Shown in pieces: positions 1 through 15,000 of a DNA stretch of 64,000 nucleotides. The stretch is from NCBI RefSeq assembly GCF_003672135.1, contig NC_039506.1:16554001-16618000 (forward strand), written 5' to 3'. Position 1 is the first letter of the stretch. Each line of letters begins with the position of its first letter. The position numbers were made by a program, and so were the translations under genes. Source of the stretch: Ooceraea biroi. Its lineage: Eukaryota; Arthropoda; Insecta; Hymenoptera; Formicidae. The notes under the pieces were generated by a model that saw nothing but the letters and a program-made list of their open reading frames with translations, ran no database searches and was not told where the DNA came from.

Positions 1-484
1 TAAACTGCGATGACAAAAGAGAAAAAGAGAAAAAAAAGAAATGTCGTGGTATAAATAATCAGGCGGTCGCTCACGGCAATATCCGCGCGAAAGAAATCCG
101 TTCCTAGCTGCCGAGGAGGCAACTCCATCTTCGTTCTTTTCGTTCTCCCGTATAATCTTTTTCGTTTGCTCGTCGAGCCGATGAGGAGAATACGTTTGCC
201 GAGTCGCATCGAGAGAGTCGGTGCACGGGTCAATATATACATAGCTGTTTTTATTAATGGTTGACTGTATAAACGTGGGATTAGGCTAGTCGCGGTGATG
301 AGATTAGGAGTAGTACGGGCGACGAATGTCAGGAATTGCGCGCCACTTCTGGCATTTCCGACCGCGGCGCGACGTACGGGAGGAGAAAATTTTAAAAATT
401 TTAAAAAAACAGAGAGAAGAAATTGCTATATAATCGTGCGCCGAGAAATGCGTAATTATATAAATATATTAGAATTTTGCGAAG

Positions 485-527
485 CGAAAGAGAGAGAGAG
501 AGAGCGAAAGAGAGAGAGCGAGAGAGT
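485..527 (+). repeat. (GA)n microsatellite
   Basis: Imperfect GA repeat interrupted by GCGAAA. It is the first of the + strand GA tracts in the 1-25 kb block. Confidence 0.9.
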
Positions 528-954
528 GACGAATGTCGGCGTGATAAGGGTAGCGTAAAAAAAGAGGACGTGTGTGTGCCGGAGGGTCGCACAACCGCGC
601 GCGCGTCCTTTTCTCCACTTATACATATATATATTTCCTGACCACACGTACACAGACTTACAACACCGACACGCGATACTTCATGTAGTGCAGACACTTA
701 CACGTGCTGATCTGTGCATCGCGCATTTACATGCGCGAACGTGCGAAAAATCAGAGACGGCGTCCCCTCCCTCTCCGACACCCCTCCCATCCTTATCCAC
801 TCCTTATACTCTTCTTCTACCGTAACTTTTTCTCGCCGGACATTTCTGTAGATACATTACGGGACGATATAAAAATATTAGAAATAATTTCGGTGGTAGC
901 GAGTGCACATGATTTAACCCTTATTTTTTTCACCATTACTCTCGCTACCACATG

Positions 955-1078
955 CACTATTATTATAATATTAATTATTATTATCATTATTATATTGCTA
1001 TTATTATTATTGTATTATTATTATATTATTAATATATTATTATTATTATTAATCCATGATTATTATTATTAGACTCAC
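955..1078 (+). repeat. (ATT)n / (TTA)n microsatellite
   Basis: About 120 bases built almost only from ATT/TTA trinucleotides with a few C or G interruptions. In RNA it would be a strongly AU-rich stretch. Confidence 0.9.
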
Positions 1079-3867
1079 AATTATTTCTATCGAAATGGCA
1101 ATTTTAGTATGGAGTGATTATAATTATTATTATTGTCATCGTTGAAATTGTCATCTCTGGAGAATTTAGTTAATTTAACATTAATCATACCTTTTTCTCC
1201 GCATGCAATTTCTATGCCGCTTCCTCATGCCACGAATTTTCATCCCTATACCATATTTACATGGTGATCTCCTTCAATCATTTTGCCAATTTTATTATCA
1301 AGCTTGTGCATTCCTGGAATTATGCTCCTTTATCTTTAGTTATTACGTATATTTAGTTATTACACAGTATAATTAGTAAAAGTTGTACCGATAGCATATA
1401 TCAGGCCGTAACACAACACTCCCATACACACACACACGTTCACACCCACATGTACACAGATATCTTTTTGCAAGCGGTGAGTCTTTACCTAGTCACGAGT
1501 CACTATTTTTTAATTGATTAATTGTCGATTTATTGATTATTATTTTATTTATTAATTATGTCAATAAAAATGCGAATATTAATTTACTTTACGTCCAACT
1601 TTGCGTTGTTTTACTTTTATTTTCATTTGTTCATCGACCTAACATTTATCCTCTCCTGCGTCAGAATCTTTATTTAGCATATCCGAAATATCTTTGACCG
1701 CCTGTGGGATCTATCTTTTCTTTTTCTAAAAAAAGATAGAGATGACAGAAATGGAATTTGCCGTGAATTTGCGATCGGTGAGTTCAACGAGGATGAATGC
1801 GAGCGGCTCCACTCGAGGCAGAGAGCGCGTTGTTCGGAGAAGCGAGAACGAAATTTTGTAAAAATTTCAATTGTTACGTAATACTAGACTTTGGCCTAAA
1901 ACTAGTAGCAATTCCTTCGGCGCTGGCCTAAGAATTTGGTCTAAATGTTCGTAGCGGAACAAGAAAGGAATAAGCGAGAGCAAAGAGGCGACACTTTTGG
2001 TCATTTCGAAAGAAGATTGCACGTAAGACGCGTGCGGAGCTCGTTGACTCGTCGATTACAATTTCTGGGAGGTTTGACGTTCGTGTCAAGACAGGTGGAA
2101 AATTGTTTATCGGGTGATTATTTACGTTGTCGTTTGTGATTCGAATTCTCGTTATCATCTGTTGCACCTTGAAAATTTCATCTGAAAATGATCGCTAAAA
2201 ATCATATCTTTGATTCGTTTTTATAATCGATATTCAACTGTTATTGACGTTATTTTAATGAAAGTCGTGCTATAAACTATATCCTCCTTATATTGTCCAA
2301 CGTATCATGATACGTTGATTAAACAATCGTTATGAAAAGCATTGATTTAAGCAAAATACAGTAACCCAGTGTATACCCCCTAATTGACAATACTAAAAAT
2401 CTAAATGTGATTTTAACAGACTGTTCTAAAGAAATGTTTAATGTGCTCCTCGCGTTCAATATACCTCAGTTCTAGAAGCTTTGCGCTTTCACGTCGATAC
2501 GCGTCAACATCTTCTCAAATTACAACAGGACATTGTAATTTCTATAGGAAAACTCAATGTTAAACACCGTCACCATGCTACTTCAACATTTCGCTACCGA
2601 TGAGACACCATTAAACGATCGTCCTCATTCTCTTTTCTTCGATCGCGTCAGAAAAAGAATTGTGAGATGAAATGATTTGATAAAGAAACGTATCCAAGTT
2701 CTTTCTTTTATGCGAAGATTCCGCGATTATTCCACCTTCTTAAACATTATTTGAATTTAATAAAGAAAGAGGGAGGGAGAAATAAATTTAACATAAGCAT
2801 TTGCGATATGATTGAACTCATTATGACGACATTGATTCCTTTCTATTTTACTCTCGGCAAACTGAACTTGACGTCTCAAGAAAATCGTTTAATTATTTAG
2901 ACATGCAGTTATCATATACACTGATTATGAATTATTGTTAATTCCGCGTTCTTCGCCACTGGAAATATGACCACAAATTTCGCAGAGCGATAAGCAAACA
3001 ATCGAATCAAGACTTAGGACCGATCTAGGATTTCCCGTCACCTTTGTCAGCGGATCAGCTGAAACGTCAGAGGAATTTCGTATGATCGTAAGGTCATAAG
3101 GAAAGAGAAATCATTACGACATACAAGAGTAGTTCTCGCATGATCCTTCGAGGTCATCTACGAATCCGCAAGAAACGCAAGAGCAAGCACAAGAGAGATT
3201 GAGAAAAAAAAGAGAAAGAGAGAAAGTGAGAGAGTCCGCTTTTTTTACTACTCCGTCGACCGAATATCGTAGCTCCTAGCGCGAAGGACGAACCGTTGGA
3301 CATCGCACAACGGACTCACAAGATACTCGAGCCGTGGCCGAGGAAGAAGCTCGAGGAATCCAGGAGCAAAGAGAATATATCTGAACGAAATGAGAGCGAA
3401 TGGGCAAACCGGTGGTCCACTCGCGTTCGCCGAGGTTCTCCTCTCACCGAGAAGGGAGAATCGATCGCGCTCCTTACCTCCCGATCGATGCCATTGATCC
3501 CGATCTACCGATGCGACGGATGTACAGATCGCGGGACTGGCGATGAACAGCATGAACGTGATAAACAGAAGAAAAAAGGGGGCGAATACTCAACGATTTA
3601 AACGGATGCGCGTGCAATGAGAACCGAAACGAGGAAACGTAAGAGAGGCGAGATCGACCGTAGTTTCGGGACGAGGGTGCGACAACGAAGAGAACGCACA
3701 TTCCCGAAGGGTAGAGGTACGAGAGATTTTAGGGTGGTTCACCTCACGAGCAAGTAAAATGTGGGGGGTATAGATCGACTCGCCGATTTTAATTACGTTT
3801 ACGCAGCGGGGCCGACGCACGGAGAAACGAGTACACGGGACGGAACGAAAATTAACGAGAACGAATA

Positions 3868-3930
3868 CGAGAGAGAGGAAGAAAGAGAGCGCGCGAGCGA
3901 GAGAGAGCGAAAGAAAAAAACGAGAGAAAG
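3868..3930 (+). repeat. (GA)n-rich purine tract
   Basis: Imperfect GAGA/GAAA/GCGA repeats on the + strand inside a longer purine-rich stretch. A similar tract lies at 3,189-3,233. Confidence 0.85.
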
Positions 3931-4601
3931 ATGAAAGTGAGAATGGAAGAAATAATAAGCATACGTACATACCTAAACGCGTAAGTTTTAAGGAACACGT
4001 AAGCAGAAGTAAGTAATAGTATTTAACGTTAACACTTGCAAGCTATTAATTATTATATAAACGATTACCTAAAGATAAAAAAACGAGCGGAAGGTCGTAT
4101 CACGCTGCAGAGAGGAAGAGGATACCTACTTAAAAAAAAAAAAGACACACACACACTAATAAACTAATTATATTATTATATGATTACATTATTATTATTA
4201 CGCGATCATTACTATCGAGATTGAGATTAAGCCGTGATAACAAGAGAAATCAGTGAAAATGGGAGTGAGCGAAAGGGATGCCGGAGAGAAAGCGAACAAG
4301 ACAGAGTGGAGAATTCAAAGCGAGTTCATTGATGAGAATAATAATTCCTCAAACTATTAGGAGCATAATTAGGGTATATTTATTATGACGAATGCGCGAT
4401 TACGATAGTGGCGCGGTAGTATACAGAGAAAGGGGGATGATAAGAGAAAATGAAGAAGAGGGGGCGGGGGAACAAGAAAAAAAGATACGTTATCTCCCTC
4501 CCCCGTGACGTTTCAGCGAGGCGGAAATCGCGTCTTTCGAATTTTCGCGCGCGCGCGATAGGAACGAAGTGGAGGAGCGAACCCGGAAGAACGACCGAAT
4601 G

Positions 4602-4700
4602 CGAGAATGCGAGAGAGAAAGAGAGACAGAGTGAAAGAGAGACAGAGAGAGCGAGAGAAAGAGAGAATGTAATCTGTAACACGACGAGAGAGAGGGAGAG
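4602..4700 (+). repeat. (GA)n-rich purine tract
   Basis: About 100 bases of interrupted GAGA, GACAGA and GAGCGAGA units. The serine/leucine-rich ORF on the opposite strand is only the translation of this repeat. Confidence 0.85.
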
Positions 4701-6709
4701 CATGGAGTAGAACGTAAAAATATATATGTTTCTATGTGAGATCGCGTGCGTAAGCCAAAAGAAGAGAAAAGAAAAAAATGAAAAAACTGATTGTTGACAC
4801 CGAGTGAGCAAATTTTGTGTGATAATCTCGTAGTACACGTAGCATGTTAAGTCTACAATACGTTTGGTAGGGGATTAAGGTGAGGGCGACTTTTGGAAAA
4901 GTCGGGCAGGAGAACGGGAAGTGATCCGACTGAGGGGAAAATCCGAGGGGTCTTCTCCGAGTCCTACCTCTCTCTAATGTTTCTAAAATCGGTCCGCGGG
5001 TCCAAGTCCAGAGTCCCACGGCGTATCAACATATCACCGCGTTATGTGGACCGTTGACTCGTACTTCTAAGTTACAGGGTGCTCGAGGTGCCGTCGACCG
5101 CTCTGGCATCTCGATTCTAACGTAGAACGTACGTTCAGTTATGCTCCTCGGACGAGCCGTGACAGGTCGTCCGAATTCACTTGTAGTCGACAATCTCGCG
5201 ATCCCCGCGATCCAAAACGAGAAACCGCAACTGATCACGATTTTATTTATCTACAAGCAGCCGCAGCGAAGACAGTCGATACTCCTGTCTCGCAACTATT
5301 CTCGGCTTTTCACGGTCCACGCTCTTTCTCTTATATGTCAGTAAAGAAAAGAAACTTTTTCGATAACAGTTTTTTGTTTTTTAATGGAATTTTTGATTTA
5401 TTGAATAATCAATCGATGACACTTGACTTGTTAATTTGTAAGGAGCTCGTTTTACAACGGTATAGTTTACTGCTTCCGTTAAGCGTTAAGGCAACGGTTA
5501 TACGTTGACGATTTTATGAATTAATTACTCGTAGACTGTGAAAAGCTGACACTTTTTGAACAATCAGGTTTTAATTTACAGAGCCAACGTCGGGAGGCTG
5601 TGCATACTCCAGCTCCCGACTCAGCAGCAATTTTATAATACTTGACAGAGCAGACGCGTACACATTTCTCGTTTTGGATCGAATCGATCGAGTGAATCGT
5701 CGGAAGTTTAAGTCGTAATATTTTCAACGCTCAAGATACAAGAGCGTCGAAGTGAGCACCTCTCGGAGAATCCGTAACAGTCGGGAGTTTGGGGATGGGT
5801 GGGCGATGAGGGATGGAAGGGATGGCGGTTCATAGGAGAGGAAGAGAGAAAGAGATGGAAACCGACGAAATTGTGGATGGTGTAGAAGCGTGTAGGGAGC
5901 CAAGTGTCCTTGATGCGACCGTCGTTGAAGCCACGAAATCTCGCGATCTCAACAGGTGATCTTTTTTGTTCGGAACGAGTTGAACCACGCAAGGGAGATA
6001 AAAGCGGATTGAGATTGATAATAAGAAAACGCGAACGAGTAACACGCACGAGGAAAAAAAGTCACGACTGAGAAGAAATCTATGCGAATTGCGATTTCGG
6101 ACTGAGTTCGGAGCCACGGGCAAAAGACGTTCGGCGCAAACCGATCCTAGCTGAGAGAGAGAGAAAGGTGACGAGCGAAAGGGTATGCATGGGTGAGCGA
6201 ATGCGGGAAGGAGTGACAGACGACGATGAGCGAAAGGGAAAGGTATGAAACGAGTCGAGAGACGAGGAGTGAATGCGCTAAAAAAATTGCTAAAAAAAGT
6301 GAAGAAATTATACAGAGAGAGCCGACCTCCTTGCCTACCGGGAGGTCCGCATATATGTATTGTAAAGTCGAGACTAGTAAATGATAAAATTAGGAAAAGC
6401 GAGTTTTAAGAGGAGAAATTATTAGGCCAGTTTGTAAATGTAAGTTATTACGGAATTTTCTCCCCTCCCCATCCTTTCGTGCACGATACTTTTGGCAAAT
6501 CTTTCGCGAGTGTGAATGCGGACAAAGCAAGCGCGAATGTGAGAGAAAACGGAAGAAAAACGGAGGAGATATTTAGGCGTGAGAACTGGAAGTCACGTGT
6601 GATTTTCGTATGACGAGAGAACGGAGAAATCGAGGCAGGAAGAGAGAAAGAGAGCAGCCCGGATGTGTGTGCAGCACGGTCCGACGTTCGACTCCGTAAA
6701 AAATACAAG

Positions 6710-6712
<3 letters not shown>

Positions 6713-6803
<91 letters not shown>

Positions 6804-6806
6804 TCG
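6713..6806 (+). repeat. Long (GA)n microsatellite
   Basis: The longest GA tract of the 25-kb block, with near-perfect GA over about 75 bases and one GAGTGAGA interruption. Long ORFs in several frames of both strands (Ser-Leu or Arg-Glu runs) come only from this repeat. Confidence 0.95.
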
Positions 6807-8981
6807 AGAGGCAGGCAACGCGCACAATCATCGAGAATGGCAGATATCACAAATGTCATTATCCATCCAACCCTTCGGCCACCAAGAGTATGAGAAACAA
6901 TGAACGTAGGACAATGAATCTTGACCAATCCTGCTTGACAAAAGATTCGGTTATTCTGGTCTGCCTTCGCTTCGACGGCGAATGTTACTTTCCAAACGCA
7001 GCTCCACGTTTTATCATCATCCGATCGCTCGCAACGTGCTCGCAAATGTATCCCCACGCTGATTATCATTAAACTACCGATTTTCCGCCGACGCACTAAA
7101 GCTGTTTTGTAAAGAGAAACGAAAAAGGCGAACGACCAATGTTTAACGTCGTTTAACGAAAGGAAATAAATTTCTTCTTATCGTCTGCGATTCTTATTGC
7201 GACCCTGCGTCGCGCGTGAATCATGAGAATGATTGGCATCGAGAGAAAGAGAGAGAGAGAAAGGGAGAGTGGCAAAAGAGGAGAGAATGAATCGAATCGT
7301 ATGCACGCGTGTACCAAGAGAAGCACACACGAAATGAGAATGAGAACTTGTAATGCCTGTATTCCTGGAGTATATTACTTGCGCATACGTCTCAACCAAC
7401 AGTCGTGTTAGATTATACGTATTATCGTGTAGGGAATCGTAGGTGTATTAAGACAAAAAAAAAGGATAACTTATTTAATAACGAAGAAGCAAAGACGAGG
7501 ACTTAGCAGCATGCAGCAAACAACAGTTAAACCTACGTTGATGTGTGAGGATGTGAGCTAGATCGCCGCGTTGAGTCTAATGAACTCCTCGGAGATGTAT
7601 AATGCAGACCCTCCAGAATGAGGTGAAAGGGCGCACGACTGTCAGCCTTGTCGGCCATCTTCGTCACTTCGTCTAGATCGGGACGATCAAACGTCGAACG
7701 TTCGCGTCAATTAATTCTGTAGATAGCAGCAACGAAAGAAAAAAATAAAAGAGAAATAAAAGAGACTCTTCCTCTACGTTAAAGTAGCAGCACGAAAGGG
7801 CGAAAGGTTCGAAAGACGATATCCGAACGTCTCCTACGAGCGACTTGAGCCGACGTAACGGGGCACAAAGTGGAATGACGAAGTTGGCGACTTGCTCGGT
7901 CGGCCGGAACGTCTTGTAAGATATTGTGGGAATTGTTTTTCTGCGCCCCGCAAAAGTCCGTTTTTTCGGTCCAAGACGGGGCACCATTCACACATGCCAG
8001 TACATTTTAGGCCGGAAGTTCTGTCTTTACCCTCACCCCGCGCCCGCATCGCACATACGAGCGTACACCCCCGCTGTACGCGGCATCCACCGGAGATGCT
8101 CCACGCGCTGGATTCATCTCCCATCAATCAAGTTTTCACAACAGGATTCATTTTCACGCAGAGGTCACGTGATAGAAGAAGCCGACGTTGCTGCTTAGTA
8201 CTCTAGTTAGGTAACGACACCCCCGTGGGGACTTTGGAACCCTACGTGGTGTTGGTTGAATATTTCAAAAAGGGCATATACTCGAGGAAGTACGAGCAGA
8301 CTGTTGAACGCACAAATTATTGCAGAGGGCAATCATATTTTTGTCTCGACGAACTCTCGCAGCGGCCGCTTCGTTCACGTGACCCTCTTTCAACCGGGTT
8401 CAGTTGCAATAGTGACAGTACAGTAGTGACCGCAGCGCGTTCGCCGGATTCCTGATCGCGGCGACGCGTTTCCGCCTCGGACAGAAGCGCGCAGGAAAGA
8501 CAGAGCTTCGGGCGAAGGAAAACCTGACTACTTTCATACATGCATTACGATGTTTCATGACTATACCACTTTCGACGCGAGAATTCCTTTCGTACCTTTT
8601 ACCGGCGTTTTTCTGGGTTCACGTTTGGCACGAGGAACAATTTTGTTCGTTGATTGCTAATCTTTCAGTTGCGCACAAGACGACACACAGAGAGTAGTGC
8701 AGGGGGTGCGTGCGTGCGCGCGTGTGCGCCGGATGCCGGCCTCGGGAGATCCGAGCGGGCGACACCGGCGGCACGGGCGTGCCTCGCACCCCTTCGCGGC
8801 GAAGAGTGAAAAAAATTCCGTTTTTTGGCAGACACCAAAAAAAAAGCAGCTCCTAAAATGCGGGCGGCCGCGCGGAGAGACGCGCGGCGTCGCGACGTCG
8901 CGATGCCACGCGTATTCCCGCGCACGCCCGAGATCACACAACAGATCGTGCTCGGCAAGGCGATGAACATCGATCGCGATG

Positions 8982-9085
8982 CAGCACACCCACACACACG
9001 CGTGCATCCACACACGCACACACGTACACACGTACATTCTCTTTCGCATACACGCGCACAGACGTTCACACGTACACCTGCACAC
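8982..9085 (+). repeat. (CA)n-rich imperfect repeat
   Basis: CACACA units broken up by CGTG/CGTA steps. Similar CA-rich stretches recur on the + strand at about 1,424-1,460, 12,788-12,832, 15,095-15,130, 17,030-17,080 and 18,800-18,870. GT-rich stretches on this strand are fewer (about 22,048 and 24,957). Confidence 0.85.
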
Positions 9086-9529
9086 AAGTACACGCAGTTT
9101 CGGCCAGAATCTAAAAGACACATCAAGGAAAAAAGTACAAGTTTATCACGTTGCGCCTTAACGTTAAAATTAAAAGTTGATCAAAAGAGATGAAAAAAGT
9201 GAAGCGTATTCTTAACCAAAATCGGCCTTAGTATATACTTTTCCAGGGCACGTGGAAAGCACAGGATGGGCGACCTTCCCACTCGACCTACTTCCACGAT
9301 CCTCTCGCTCTTTAGATTATATAAAAAAATGATATAAATATATTAATATATATATAATATATATACACATATATTATATTCCGCCGGCGGTGGGAAGTTT
9401 CGAAACCTCGCAGCTAACTCAGCAAACAACCGAACCATCGAAAAAAAAAGAAAAAAATGATAAAGAAATTAATAGATCTCTGTTCCCGCCGCGTCAGGTC
9501 GGATTCGAAATTTTTCACGGTTCGCGTTC

Positions 9530-9551
9530 ACGTCGACGTCGACGTCGACGG
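9530..9551 (+). repeat. Short GTCGAC tandem repeat
   Basis: Three and a half copies of the self-complementary hexamer GTCGAC, giving overlapping palindromes. Confidence 0.8.
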
Positions 9552-12011
9552 GATGAGAGAACAGACGCGCGCGTCGTGGACGCGCAACTCGTCCTTCAAA
9601 GCTCCCTACCTCCCGAAAACCCGGAAAGTCGCCCGTCCGCATTTGCACGTCCCGATGTACCCCAACGCTCCCCGCAAGGTGTTCCCCTCCAAAAAAAGTA
9701 AAATAAAGAGGAAGAAGAGAAGCCAATGCTGAAAACGAAGCGAGACACATCCGCCTATCCGGCGAGAAGGCGAGCCCTTCTCGCGCATATAGAAGAAAAA
9801 CATTTCCTGCATGTAACAAAAGCGACGACGCGAGTGGACGGGTCACCCGGGATTAGTGTAAGGACGCTCGTTGCTAAAAAAGTAAAGCAAAGACGATGAC
9901 GTGGAATGGAAGAGAGGAAGAAGCGGAGACACACAGCACACATGTTTGATGCGGAAGATGGACGACTGTCGACTCGCCGTTCCCCGCCGACGATGACCGG
10001 GGGGGCGATGGCAGAAAAACTCGCTGAAAATCCGAGAGATTCGAAAAGCGTGAACGATTGACCACGCAGCATACGCGTTGAGGAGGGATCGGTCGCGTAT
10101 CATTATCTCGTCGCGCAGAGATCCGCGGTATTCCTTGTCATCCATATCTCTTTTCACGAGCGTATCTTCGTGAGACTCGACTGTGACGACCGTGGGAGAG
10201 AACCGACCATGACTGAAGAGAATAAGGCGGTACGCGATCGTGCGATCGATCTAATTAATACGATACATTGTACGCCACCGGAGAAAGTCCAGCGCAAGCG
10301 ACGCATTCGATGAGACATACATACATATGCACGCAGAAACCAGTAATATCACAGTGTTGCAATAATATTTTGCATGGAGATGCACGTGTTCTTAAAAAAG
10401 CAGATTCCAAACGAAAATCAAAGCACATTAAAGAGTAATGCGGAAGCGGTATTTCTGTCGCTCGGCAGCAACGAGAGGACACGGTGGTGACGCGCGATAC
10501 CGCAAACTGACGTTTAATAATTTTCAAGCCTTCGCGCAGGAAAAAAGCCGACAACCTCTGTCGTTTATTATTCGCGTTTCTGCTTTTTCTCCATGCCACG
10601 GCCACTTTAATTATTCAGCCAGAGCCACGCAGATTTCGCGAGCGAGTTCAGCGAACCGAGCGATGATGACAACCGACGGCGGCTGATAACAGTCTTCCAA
10701 GGGTTGTCGAATCATCGGCGAGCAAGACGACACCAAGTCCCGATGGTTTCTAGCCGCAGAGAGGGACGAACCGTTTCTAGATCCGAGACACTACAATCCG
10801 AGCAATCGATCAATCAATCAGCATTAGTCAGCACTGGTAACATAACGATTGAAGCACGCATACGCAGCATCGCAGCGAATACGTCGGAAGGCGTTCCCGG
10901 GAAATACGATGTGCCTCGGCCATCCCTAATGCCTCGCAGGTTTACGGCTCCGTTCGCGAAGGAACAACGCTCGCGGATTACAACGCTGGATTGTAACCGG
11001 GGACGAGGGATGATTACGGAAGCCGTTACTGCTCGTTTGCCACATCAGCACGGAGATTGTCCCAAGGAGCGATGGTACCACGACAATTCGCGGACGACCA
11101 TAGACGCGCATGATGCGCGGCGTCACCGATCAACGGACACGGCTTATATTGCATTATCGATTGCTTTGCCGATGATACTTACGACGATACTCGCAGTTTT
11201 GTACGTTCATTTCGTATTTCGCCACACACGTCCCGCCAGACAGAACCGTCGAACCGATCGACACCGGTTTTCCGTTGCGCAACCACACAGGATATCTACC
11301 AGCATCCCTTCGTTCAAACGTTCAGTTTCCCGGCAAGAAACAGAAATTTCAGCACGGCGTAACGCAGATATGACACGTCGCCGAAAAGGGGGACTATTTT
11401 TTGCAGCGTACATGCACCTTCTTTGAAGCAAGAGCCAAGAGCAAATCCTCGTTGCAGAACGATGTATCACATACGGGATACCATGATTTGAGTTTTTATA
11501 TAAAATAACTCTGGACACGCATCCTACGGCGATCAAGTAATGCGCCGGTATTACGACCCAGAATGACGCGCATCGTACTTCCGGGAACAGACACTGGAAG
11601 GACCGGAAGAAAGGGCAGATGGGACGAGACATCGCGAGCGCATGCACGAAGAACGAGATAAAAGTACCACGCCGGGACGAGAGAAATGGTCGCTGGTCCC
11701 GTTGAGTATGCGACCGAACGCGTACTACGTACATACGTAAAAGATGAAAAACGAGAATAAAAGAATAAGGAAAATAATACGAACGTAGAGCAGAAAATTC
11801 CAAAACTCCACACGACGACGTGTGAGCAGCCGAAAAAGCAGGCAAGAAAACGTTGAAGAAACGTTGCCCGAGACATCGACATTGTGAGACTTTGAATCGG
11901 ACCTTGCCACTTGCAATTCGTTGAAGACGTGACGCGTTCCAAGCAAGCAATTCGCATAACGTAGGAAAAAGTGAAAGAGACCGGGTACGTTAAGGAGAGA
12001 AAGTACGGGAG

Positions 12012-12070
12012 CGCGAGAAAGAGAGAAAGAGAGAGAAAGAGAGAAGCGTGAAAAAGGGAAAGCGAGAGAA
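12012..12070 (+). repeat. (GA)n-rich purine tract
   Basis: GAGAAAGAGA units on the + strand, in line with the strand bias of the block. Confidence 0.85.
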
Positions 12071-15000
12071 TGAGTAACGCATAATTAAAATGAAACAAAG
12101 TTAAAAAAAGTAAAACGATAAACGATGATGATGAGATGGAAATCACTGGAGATCCGCTATTCGACTTTCTGATTTTTCGCAGATTTTCGCGCGGGACAAC
12201 AGGTGCGTCCCTTCCGAGACATCAACCTGCCCCCCCGTGACAACCCGCAGGAGCCAGCTCATCCTCCCAACGCCCCTCCCGTGATCCTTCCCCACGTGAA
12301 CAAGGTTTGCTTCCAAATCCGTACGCGTTATCGAAACCTAATAAACTATAAACTAACAATAATAATTAAACGATAAAGGGGTTAAGAGTATCGATTAATT
12401 GAATTATACCTAACGATTAATTAAATAATTAATGAGTAATGGTACATAACGATAATACGATTAATGATATATAGTATAAACGGTACGAGACAACCCGGTA
12501 CACATGATGGTTAAAAAACCATCCACCGAGACGGAACGATTCTGCCTCGTCGAGCGTGAGGGGTGTATCGACCGTGCGTGGGACACCGCTTTTGCGGCGG
12601 CGACGGCTGTATCCGGCTGCTACCTGTACACGTTTCTGTACGAACGGGCGGATTCGCAGCGGGAAACCGATCGGCACACTCCGTGAAGTCGTACCGGCAG
12701 GATCCACCACCGTTGTCCGCGTGGTCTCACGGTTTCTTACCCATCATTTATACGCGCTAGCTTGTAACTTGGAGACTTAAGTATAATGAGACACACACAC
12801 ACATGAGGAAAGGAACACACACGTACACACACAGCATTAATGATACTAATGATATGATTATATTATTGATATAACTTACGATTATGAACTATCCTAGTGG
12901 TATTATAACGACGACATAGTTGATTGATCTGTTTAATATTGAATGTCTGTAGATCACGGAGCGTTTGGAACTCTATGCTATCCATCGAGAGAGAAGTCCC
13001 CAAATACGAGAGTCCACCATGTACCTCCATATTGTACCCTCCCCCTCCTCACTCCTGTCTACTTCTAATTGACCACGATCCACCCAAGACATCACAATAC
13101 TCGTAACATCAACGGAAACAATAAGATATTACCCTCGTACTTTTGAATCAGGATAAAATTGGGTGCTAAAAAAAGAAAGGAGAAAAAAACAGAAACATAT
13201 AAAAGCGTTAAATTCGATAAAGTTAGATATTGGTAAAAAGTGTAAAAAGAGACACAGAGTGGCTAACAACCCTCCGTTCGAAACGAGAGAACTGAGCCCG
13301 CGCGGAGGTGCATCGCGATTCGTTTATCGCGGACGAAAGAAAAATACACGACAAAGTGTAACTTTTATAAATTACCTCGAAATTTCGAAGCGCCATTTTT
13401 GTTCCATTTCGATAAGTAAGGAACAACACACTGTGATACCGTTAAAACTGGTTTTCAGTTTTCCATCATTCTCCGAGCCACGATACATAATGCACAGCAG
13501 CACATTCGATATTATTCGCCGGCACACTGGTTTTATGTTCTAAATTCAATAAATCCATGCAAGTATCATGTGAAAATATGACAGTGACAGGGAGGCTACT
13601 TACAGCCCCTCCGCCCCTCTTGCTGAAGTCATGGATATTGAAAATAACGCTTCGACAGTAGAAAAACGAAAGGTAATTGGAAGACAATTTGTTCGCACGT
13701 GACGTATGCTAACTGACAACGACAAATTTTCAGCAACGCCACGAAGAACCACACGTTCGAACATATCCACGAGAAAATTGCAATAGGAAACGCATTCTTC
13801 AAACAAGCATCTGAGCTGCAAGTTTACGAGGTTGCAGTAGCATACGATAATCGTGTGAACGCAACGCCACACGAATTAACTCGTAACTCGTCGATATCTC
13901 GACCGAGTGCGAATCAATGAAAGCCCTCCGCGCGCAAAGTTGTCGTTTGGAAGACAGCAAAGGCCCGAGACGCAGAAGAGAGCTTTAGCAGGCGACCAAT
14001 TCGGTGAGAGAAACGCACTACCGAGCCCTCTGCTTCTGTTTTTAAGCACGCGTGACGTCCATCGACGAGAACGATGAATGCGTGTGCGTCAGGACACGAT
14101 GAAGACGAAAAAATAATCGCAGTCGCTGCTGCGAGAGACAGCTAACGACGTTAACATTCTTCTCGATCGACGTCTCCAACCATAGGTTCGCCTATATTGA
14201 TTGTTGAGTTTAAGTTTTCTAGTGAGTACGTAGACGCAGGGCGGCCGGGGGATCGGTGGTCCACGCTCGAGCTGGTGAACGACGCGCCCTTCCGCTGGAA
14301 GCCGCGTCGTCTCGCGAAACGCCGCGCGATGCACCGGATCCTCCCTGTCGCCCGATCGATTTTTTGTACATTCCGCAATAGCTTAGGTGCCGCTTCTAAT
14401 TGTCGGATTAGACTGTGTTTTTTCGTATTGACGACGTTTTATTACTAGTGAGTCTTTTTGAACACGTTTGAGCGGCGAGTGCGCGCCACCCCTTCCGCAA
14501 CGAGCAACAAAATCCGCATCTTCGTCTCGTGACGCCTCCGTTGTATAATATAAATAATACGGTTTCTGTTGTTTTACCTGCTTCGTTACTCGATCATGTT
14601 AACACGTTGACAAGCCGCGAGGCCGACCCGCTGTGACGAAGAATTACTTGCCCGTTCCCGTTTGGTTCACGAAAGTCAGCGCGACTCGGAAGCGAAGGGG
14701 AGGCGCGCTCACGTGGCATTACCGTTTGGAGAAATCCGCGTATTCGCAGATATCCACCCGACTGTTGCATAGATTACGCCGTTATCAGAGGGTGCCACGG
14801 ACAGTAGGGGAAAGCAGTATTACCGATTTACTTAGGGACGACCTGTAGGAGTCAAGCATAAATCGCGGAACTGTGACACGTTTACGCGTCGGTCGAGTCG
14901 AGAACGATTGGCGTTCCTTCTGACGAGAATCCCGTCGCCATTTCAAGGGACGCGAGGCAAGTTCAATGTTAATCGTTCGAGATCGATCGAAGCGTCGGCT

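Noticed and set aside
6448..7096. Several long Ser/Leu- and Arg/Glu-rich ORFs on both strands
   Set aside because: They are translations of the (GA)n/(CT)n microsatellite in different frames.
10741..11426. Long + strand ORF with an ATG and one predicted membrane segment (AYIALSIALPMILTTILAVL)
   Set aside because: The composition is Arg/Ser/Thr-rich and irregular, an equally long ORF lies on the opposite strand, and no family feature is visible. It lies inside the presumed UTR block.
11207..12146. Two long - strand ORFs rich in Ser, Phe and Leu
   Set aside because: They overlap each other and the + strand ORF, and carry repeat-derived SLSLSL segments. No domain is seen.
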